Part shown: piece after piece, positions 32,716 through 38,302 of the stretch
Numbering within the stretch: position 1 is the first letter of the stretch
Layout: each line of letters starts with the position of its first letter
Assembly (NCBI GenBank): GCA_034696485.1
Contig: JAQIWT010000077.1
Coordinates: forward strand, 1 to 38,302
Length of the DNA stretch: 38,302 nucleotides
Reading direction: 5' to 3'
DNA from: Isohypsibius dastychi
Lineage: Eukaryota; Tardigrada; Eutardigrada; Parachela; Isohypsibiidae
The notes under the pieces: generated by a model
Databases searched by the model: none
Seen by the model: only the letters and a program-made list of their open reading frames with translations
Told to the model about the DNA's origin: nothing
Made by a program: the position numbers and the translations under genes

Positions 32716-34734
32716 ATGACCGAGGCTTCAGCGCATGTAATTTCTCTGAACCAGCGAATCAGTTATGCGGACAGAAGAGGGACTGTCCGGTACATCGGAT
32801 CTCTTGAATCGATCGGGCATTCTGGTATTATAAAGTAACATAGCTCTGTATTTTCCTCATGTGTTTTCTTTGTTCAGGTTTGTGGGTCGGAGTGGAATGG
32901 GATGAAGAAAGCACAAACTACCACGATGGGATGGTAAAAGGGCAAAGATTTTTTCGAACCAGGTACTTGTCGCTGATTCAGAATTTATTGTTACTCTTGA
33001 TATGTTCGAAATATGTCTGTATATGTTTTGCAGTTCCAATTGTGCATCGTTCCTCCCGATTCATAAAGTTGACAAAGGCGTTTCTGCCAAGCAAGCTATT
33101 CTCGAAAAATATGGAGGATCGGTGGAAGACATTGAAATTGCGGTTCGATTTGGAACGAAGCATGTCGTGGCTGTTGGATGGGAAAAAGTCATGAAAAAAG
33201 TCAGGTAGGTTTATTTCGCCATTTTTCATCTTTGTTCGATCTGTTAAGGTTCATTACAAGAACTTGGTACACTCTGACTTGTTCAAGAACCAGCCATATG
33301 CTTCCTGTTCGATCCGCTTTATATTGTTGTTTTATTTTCCTCTTTTTGCAGTCATCTGGAAAAGCTAAAACACGTTGATCTCACGGGATTATTTGTGAAC
33401 GACTCTGAAAAAGATCTTGCTTCGCTAATCCCGAACGTGGAAACCATCGCTCTCCGACAAAGCTTGATCGGAACTTGGTCAAGCATTCTTATGATGATCA
33501 AAAATCTTCCGTTGTTGACCACTTTGGATCTGGGCCAGAATCGTCTTTCAGTGGATACGGGTGACACAAATTCATTCGTCAAAAGGCTTGTTTTACGTGG
33601 GAACATGCTGACTTGGAACGACGTGCTACAAATTCTTCTATCATTTCCGGCGTTGGAAGAGATATTCCTCCCCGAAAACCAGATTGCAACCATCGAAAGC
33701 ACTGACTTGGAAATCATTTCACCTAGATTATTTTCGATTGACCTAGAATCACAAAAGTGCACATTCTCTGACTGGAACGCCGTCAATCAGCTTGGAAATT
33801 TACCAAAGTAAGCCTTCACCTTTAAGAGCTTATTTTCCATATTTTCTTATATTCGTTTATTTCCATACTTTCCTTCCTCAGGTTAAAAGTCTTGCAGCTG
33901 AGCGGAAACCATTTCCGGGAAGTGCATTTTTCCAATCCTGAAGATGGCCAGCATATATTCCCAGGTCTGGCGACACTAACTTTCAAGCTGAATCAGCTGA
34001 CGGAAGTAAGTTGCCCACTCTTGGTTTGCACGTTCGAGCTCAAATATTTTATTGTTATTTCAGTGGACATCAGTAAATGAACTTAACAAACTTCCGGCTT
34101 TGGAAACATTGAAATTGACGCAGAATCCAATCCTGGAAACAGTGACACCACAGACTGCGCGCCAGTGGATTATTGCTAAAATTGCCAACCTGAAAAATCT
34201 AAACCAAACAGCGGTAAATATTTTCTAACTTGAGATTTCACCGCCACAAAAAACAACTCGCCCATGGATGTTTCATTTCTGGTTTTTCGTTCAAAGATCA
34301 CCGCTTCTGAAAGAAGAGATGCTGAGTTGGACTATTTGCGTCATTTTGGCGCCGAATGGCTTTCACTGAAACCGGACGATACGAAATTGAGAGAGAGTTT
34401 TCTAAAGCAGCATCCTCGCTTCCCGGAATTGCTCGCGAAAAATGGGCCGCTCGAATCTGGGGAACTCAGCTCTCACACCCCGAAGCACTTGAAAGACACT
34501 CTGATAAAGGTCACTCTTCAATGTTACGAAGTCAAGAAGGAAAAGTCCATTCCGCCGTCTATAACTGTGATGAAATTAAAAAGGCTAACCGAACGAACGT
34601 TCCGAATCCCCGAAATCAATCGGTTGGTTTATTCATCACCCGGTAAATCTGATATTGAATATGTTCTTGATGATGATTTAAAAGAAATCGCCCATTACGA
34701 TGTGAAAACTGGTGATACCATAATTGTTTCCTGA
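32716..34734 (+). CDS. TBCE: Tubulin-specific chaperone E (tubulin folding cofactor E)
   Basis: TBCE captures alpha-tubulin and, with TBCC/TBCD, releases native tubulin dimers; it can also dissociate dimers. Exons: 32716-32824, 32878-32962, 33034-33204, 33352-33807, 33882-34005, 34064-34213, 34297-34734, giving 510 aa (human 527). Domains: N-terminal CAP-Gly (about 10-85; GLWVGVEWDEES...HDG, human GPWLGVEWDNPERGKHDG), leucine-rich repeats (about 125-340; LTTLDLGQNRLS, LKVLQLSGNHF), then ERRDAELDYLRHFGAEW (human ERRRAELDYRKAFGNEW), split by a phase-0 intron, and a C-terminal ubiquitin-like domain ending VKTGDTIIVS. The CAP-Gly loop reads YHDG rather than the KNDG of tubulin-tail binders, as in other TBCE proteins (KHDG). 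Introns are 53-147 nt. Confidence 0.95.
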
Positions 34735-34753
34735 ATATTTGATCTCCATAAAA

Positions 34754-34759
34754 AATAAA
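34754..34759 (+). terminator. Polyadenylation signal AATAAA for TBCE
   Basis: A hexamer 20 nt after the TBCE stop codon and 22 nt before the stop codon of the convergent minus-strand gene. The cleavage site would fall at or inside that gene's last exon. Confidence 0.65.
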
Positions 34760-34780
34760 TAATGTTGCGAACGATTTTCG

Positions 34781-35494
34781 TTATTTCGGCAGCGTTTTCA
34801 TGGCGTTGATGTAAGTCAGCGTCGCTCGTGGAAGACGATCTTCAATAGTCTGAAAACACAACCTCCATATGTCTGCTTGATGTTCCACGAGTTGAGGAAC
34901 CGGCTTTGTGCACATCGGTGGAACCTAAACTTACGTTTAGAAAATAAACAAGCGTTGAAGATCAAAATTAAATTACCGTTGTAATAAATAAGTGGATCTG
35001 AGCAGCGATCAGACTGATAAGCGGCTTCCTCAAATCACCATAACCTATTTTTTGCCAATCAATTCCCAATCTGTCAAGGAGTAGTGGATGTATTCTGGTC
35101 TTCGCCATCACGCTCGTTTTAGTCTCCTCGAATGTCGGATAATCAATCTAGACGAACCGGATGTTAGAATGTTTAGAATGTTTGCCAAAAGTACTCGTGG
35201 GACCGGAAGTGGAATTTTTACCTGCCAGATTCCTCCATCGAAATTATCCCGGTACGTTGCTTTGTCAGTTCCATCCTTCGATTCTACCCAAGCGATTTTC
35301 CGAAAAAATCCATGATCATCTGGAAATATCTCGGTATCCTCTAATTTGGCAATGGCCGCTTTGACGACGGAAGCTCCTTTTCCTTCGTACACCAAAGAAA
35401 TATCGCTGGCGGACTCGGCATGAAATACGTAAATGCTGAGAATCACAGCCAATACATTCAACATTCTTTGACCAAAGTTACGATCTATCCACAT
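34781..35494 (-). CDS. Secreted protein with a lysozyme-like ES...GGIWQ pattern
   Basis: Exons (5'->3' on minus): 35494-35222, 35147-34977, 34924-34781, giving 195 aa; a second in-frame ATG at 35464 has a better initiation context and would give 185 aa. A hydrophobic signal segment (MLNVLAVILSIYVFHAES) leads a mature domain with IAWVESKDGTD, TYRDNFDGGIWQ then IDYPTFEE across the first splice, GIDWQKIGYGDLRKPLISLIAAQI, and QADIWRL. I recall uncharacterised animal proteins with the same WQVD...DLRKPL...AA pattern. The order Glu-Ser, then GG-I-W-Q parallels the ES and GLMQ/GIFQ motifs of transglycosylases and c-type lysozymes, so a lysozyme-like fold is a reasonable inference; enzymatic activity is not shown. 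Only one cysteine is in the mature chain outside the tail. It is convergent with TBCE. Confidence 0.75.
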
Positions 35495-35833
35495 GCAACC
35501 TTTTCGAAACTTGGTGACCTTAGTTTAGCTTCGTCGCTCAAGTGCTTCGGAAGAAGTCGAGTTTGACTAGTCTATGCAGATTCTGAAGTGCATTCACAAT
35601 AATTAATGATGACTGGATGGCCAGAACAGTTTAATCAGCAAGTTTCCATTTTTATGACAGCCAGGTGGGGTTTCCAGGCTGATCAAAACCGGCGAATAAA
35701 AAACGCGAGCTCAAAAATCTCGGAATAAAAATCAGAAAAATTCCATTCGGGTTTAGAAACAAAATGGTAGGTAGAATACGCTGCTTATTAAATATTCAAC
35801 CCAGATTCTTTTCGAATGAGATGCAAACGACAA
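35495..35833 (-). other. Spacer between HAT1 3' end and the lysozyme-like gene
   Basis: About 340 bp holding the HAT1 3'UTR and the promoter of the minus-strand gene that follows. No clear AATAAA for HAT1 and no exon were seen. Confidence 0.6.
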
Positions 35834-37671
35834 TCAGAAGTCAAGCCGATCCATGCGCTTTGCTACTTCGTGGATTCGAGCCGCCAGTTCATGGATCTCT
35901 ACGCCAAGATTCGCCGCACTAGCTTTCTTTTTCTTCCCCGCAATACGGTCTTCTAAGTTGCTTTGCCAAATTGCAGCCAATTTCAAGTGTTTCTCGTTCG
36001 GTGGATTAGAAGAAGCATCCAAGTCTTCCCCGAAAGCGTAATATTTGCCCTTGACTCGCAGCAAAGTTTTTCGCCATAATTCCAATTCTTGCTGCAGTAA
36101 AAAAAAAAAACATTATTATCAGCATGGTGAATCAAAAACCCGACTCACATCAGCCTGGCGCTTAATTCGATCAGCAAGATGTTTGTGAAACTGCTTCAAC
36201 GCCTCCCCGCCTTCAACACGAGCAACTTCCGACGCGATGACATCTGTGCAAAATACCACGTCCTTTTTGGAGAATTTAAGGTTTTTTCGAAGTTCGGTCA
36301 GTATGTGCGGGGGAAGATGGTCCACCCAAATGCGAACATCACAGCTATTACGTTGGTGATTCAGATATTCTTTCAAGCACTTTGAAGTCACTGTTTTAAA
36401 CAAGCGCTGGAATTCCGGCTGCGGATCTTCCACTAAAAAAGATATGAACTACAAATATTTTCAAGTTCAGTCGAAGTTTATGGATTTTATTTACCTGAAA
36501 TTTCATACACTTTCGGATTGCTTTGCAACGAAAGGATGATCTCATGCAACATCCTGGCGCCAATGCCGCGTTTCTGATACGGCGGAAGTATGAGAAACTG
36601 CCCAATGCGACACCGCAGCCTGGGCTCCCCAGTCCATTTTTCATTCGCTTCAAAGTTCTTTCGTGGAGCCATCATAAAGTATCGATAGACAGAGCAGTAA
36701 CCAATCAAGCGATATCCCATTTCCGGGACATTTTCGTACAGGAAATAATGCAGCCATTTCGTATCGTCAGCTTGGATAAACGTGGAAGCATAGATGAACC
36801 AGGCCAGAAATGGCTGGATTTCTGCAAGATATTCTGGAAATCGAGAAGGGTATCCCAGCTCCTGAGAATTGTGTCCCACTTCGAACAGTTCATAGCGATG
36901 ATCGATGTTGTCCTTTCCAGTCAACTTCCATTCTTGAATCTTCGTTCCAAACGGCTTGAATTCTTGGTCCTCCTTTACAGCACGAGCAAGAGCGTCCGAA
37001 GTTGTCATGACTTTGTGTCCCATGTATTCCTCCAGAGCCGCTGTGAAATCGGCAGTACTGCGTTGCTCAACCGGAAGTGCGTTTGAATATTCCGTTCTGA
37101 TAAATGGTTTCAATGTCGCCGGTGTAAAAGCTAGATCAATTTCCAAATCGTTATATCCAATAATCAATCCCTCATTTTCGTCAACTTCTTCGGCATGACC
37201 GTTGCTACCTGGAGCCCCTGAAAATGACAAATGAGGTGTAACTGACAAATTCAGCCCCATCGGAAACGCGTTTTCGAGTCAACTTGTTCACTTACCTCCA
37301 TTAATCTCCCCATCGTCGCTTTGTTCAGCTTCTGACTCTGCATCTATTGCATCGTCGGCAACCACTTGATCAAGTTCGCTTTTATCGTGAGGCTCGTCGA
37401 AGAACTGGTAGATAAAAAGTGGATGAAAACTCCCACCACCAAAACTGGAATCGTTGCAGTCCTCGGGACGATTAACCAAATGCATCTTCACAATCTTCCG
37501 CCCATCGACTTTATACCCTTCCGGAACGGTCGCCAAATCGAAGTACTTGACTTTTTCCCCAGTTTCCTCGTCTTCCTTTTCTGAGATGTCGATCTCGAAC
37601 TCCGTGTTTCCACCATTGGTAGGCGGTTTCCGTTTTCCTTTCCCATTCGCTGCCGAAACAAGTTTCGTCAT
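35834..37671 (-). CDS. HAT1: Histone acetyltransferase type B catalytic subunit
   Basis: HAT1 acetylates new histone H4 at Lys5 and Lys12 in cytosol and nucleus, usually with RBBP7/Hat2. Exons (5'->3' on minus): 37671-37296, 37217-36495, 36432-36149, 36091-35834, giving 546 aa (human 419). A charged, acidic N-terminal extension of about 160 residues precedes the Hat1 N-domain. That domain includes FKPFGTKIQEWKL (human FKPFGTLLHTYSV) and a block FLAWFIYASTFIQADDTKWLHYFL split here as FLAWFIYASTF and DDTKWLHYFL (human FLMWFIETASF, DDERWHYFLV). The GNAT acetyl-CoA site is QFLILPPYQKRGIGARML, with Q-x-x-G-x-G. VEDPQPEF matches human AEDPSKSY. The C-terminal helical part ends RMDRLDF. ATG 37671 is preferred for its AACC context; 37686 is an in-frame alternative. 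It is head-to-head with the gene at 38227. Confidence 0.93.
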
Positions 37672-37686
37672 GGTTCGATCTAACAT

Positions 37687-38226
37687 ATGACAAAAAGGAG
37701 AACATAAAAATGAGGTCGTGTGGAATGAAGAAAATGATTCGTATCTTCAGAAAAAAAACTGATACTTGTAAATCACTTACACAATACGGTTTTCCGACGA
37801 CCTCGGTCCACTGAATTAAAACCAGGAAATGGGGAAAACGGATGCTTCGAGATGTGCAGAAATCCTCTTGACAATTTCTTGAAGAAAAGCGGAATGGAAT
37901 GAGCGCTCAGACACTATAAATCAGAATACTGATTTCATATGCCCAGTGCATAAATTATGAGCTAGGTTCTACCTATACCAACATGATTTCCAGACCGCCT
38001 CTATCAGAAAGGTGGCAGATAATTCCGGACTAGCGACGCAGGAAACCGAGGGGGTTCAAGGTAAAACATTGGGCTTCCGCACGCCGTAGTTCGAAATACG
38101 AAAACAAACACCCAGGCTTGACTTGACGTAAAGTCGTAAATAATTCCAGCTTTGGGTTTCATCGAACTTCAAAAGATTTTGTTTTGCCGGATTCCAGATT
38201 ATTGTCATCTGCCGCTCAGGAATTCA
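37687..38226. promoter_or_regulatory. Divergent promoter region of HAT1 and the next gene
   Basis: About 540 bp between divergent starts. It should hold both leaders and the shared promoter. An acceptor-like CTGCCGCTCAG at 38219 lies just before the + strand ATG and may mark a 5'UTR intron. An out-of-frame ATG at 37705 (minus) could act as an upstream ORF for HAT1. No repeats were seen. Confidence 0.45.
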
Positions 38227-38302
38227 ATGGATAATCCAGAGAGTTTATTCAGCGAGGTGCGATACATCGGTGAACCGGATGCTTTGGACAGTATTGAATC
38301 GA
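38227..38302 (+). CDS. 5' end of an unidentified + strand gene (cut by window)
   Basis: An ATG at 38227 opens a frame that stays open for 25 codons to the window edge (MDNPESLFSEVRYIGEPDAL...). The context CAATGG and a nearby acceptor-like CTCAG support a real start. The acidic N-terminus matches no family I can name from so few residues. Confidence 0.4.
   Translation, partial: MDNPESLFSEVRYIGEPDALDSIES

Noticed and set aside
34885-34905. Extra 13-nt intron (GTTGTGTTTTCAG) in the last exon of the lysozyme-like gene
   Set aside because: Far too short to be spliced, and the frame is open without it.
36523-37086. 187-codon plus-strand frame
   Set aside because: Antisense to the conserved HAT1 catalytic exon, which has a strong family match.
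1-38302. CRISPR arrays, rRNA, tRNA, transposons, bacterial operons
   Set aside because: No tandem spacer-repeat pattern, no tRNA-like cloverleaf with its conserved boxes, no transposase or reverse transcriptase motifs and no terminal inverted repeats were noticed; a structured-RNA search was not possible.

Overview
This is a gene-dense piece of an animal nuclear genome. It holds twelve complete or nearly complete protein-coding genes plus two gene ends cut by the window edges. All carry spliceosomal introns (GT-AG, many only 53-110 nt), and there are no operons or bacterial features. The gene content points to a small protostome with a compact genome: an Integrator subunit, KEAP1, a ciliary IFT-A subunit, a centrosomin-type protein and an ImpL2-type immunoglobulin protein. 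KEAP1 together with an ImpL2-like protein suggests an ecdysozoan other than a typical nematode. A tardigrade is my best guess, but that is inference from gene content and intron size, not from any match I could run.

Layout from left to right: the 3' end of derlin-1 (+); INTS4 (+, 5 coding exons); KEAP1 (+, 8 exons, first intron about 1.3 kb); a MORN3-like gene (+, 3 exons); TTC21B/IFT139 (-, 19 exons, tail-to-tail with MORN3); DHRS4-type dehydrogenase (+, 10 exons, head-to-head with IFT139); an ImpL2-like secreted two-Ig protein (+, 5 exons, long first intron holding a possible nested peptide ORF); a centrosomin/CDK5RAP2-like coiled-coil protein (+, 14 exons); an unrecognised small secreted protein (+, 5 short exons, all introns phase 1); ethanolaminephosphotransferase EPT1/SELENOI without selenocysteine (+, 4 exons); tubulin cofactor E (+, 7 exons); a small secreted protein with a lysozyme-like motif pattern (-, 3 exons, tail-to-tail with TBCE at 46 bp); HAT1 (-, 4 exons); and the first 76 nt of a further + strand gene.

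Exon models were built by hand from reading-frame continuity, splice consensus and remembered family sequences. Every multi-exon model below sums to a multiple of three with no internal stop. The genes are mostly unrelated housekeeping functions (transcription, redox sensing, cilia, centrosome, lipid synthesis, tubulin folding, chromatin). There is no sign of a single cooperating cluster, although the MORN3-IFT139 pair is axonemal/ciliary and two adjacent loci near 29 kb and 35 kb encode small secreted proteins of unknown role. I did not find a dramatic new system. The best leads are the unrecognised secreted protein at 28780-29799, the lysozyme-like secreted protein at 34781-35494, the sensor-cysteine change in KEAP1, and repeat structure inside the centrosomin-like protein.
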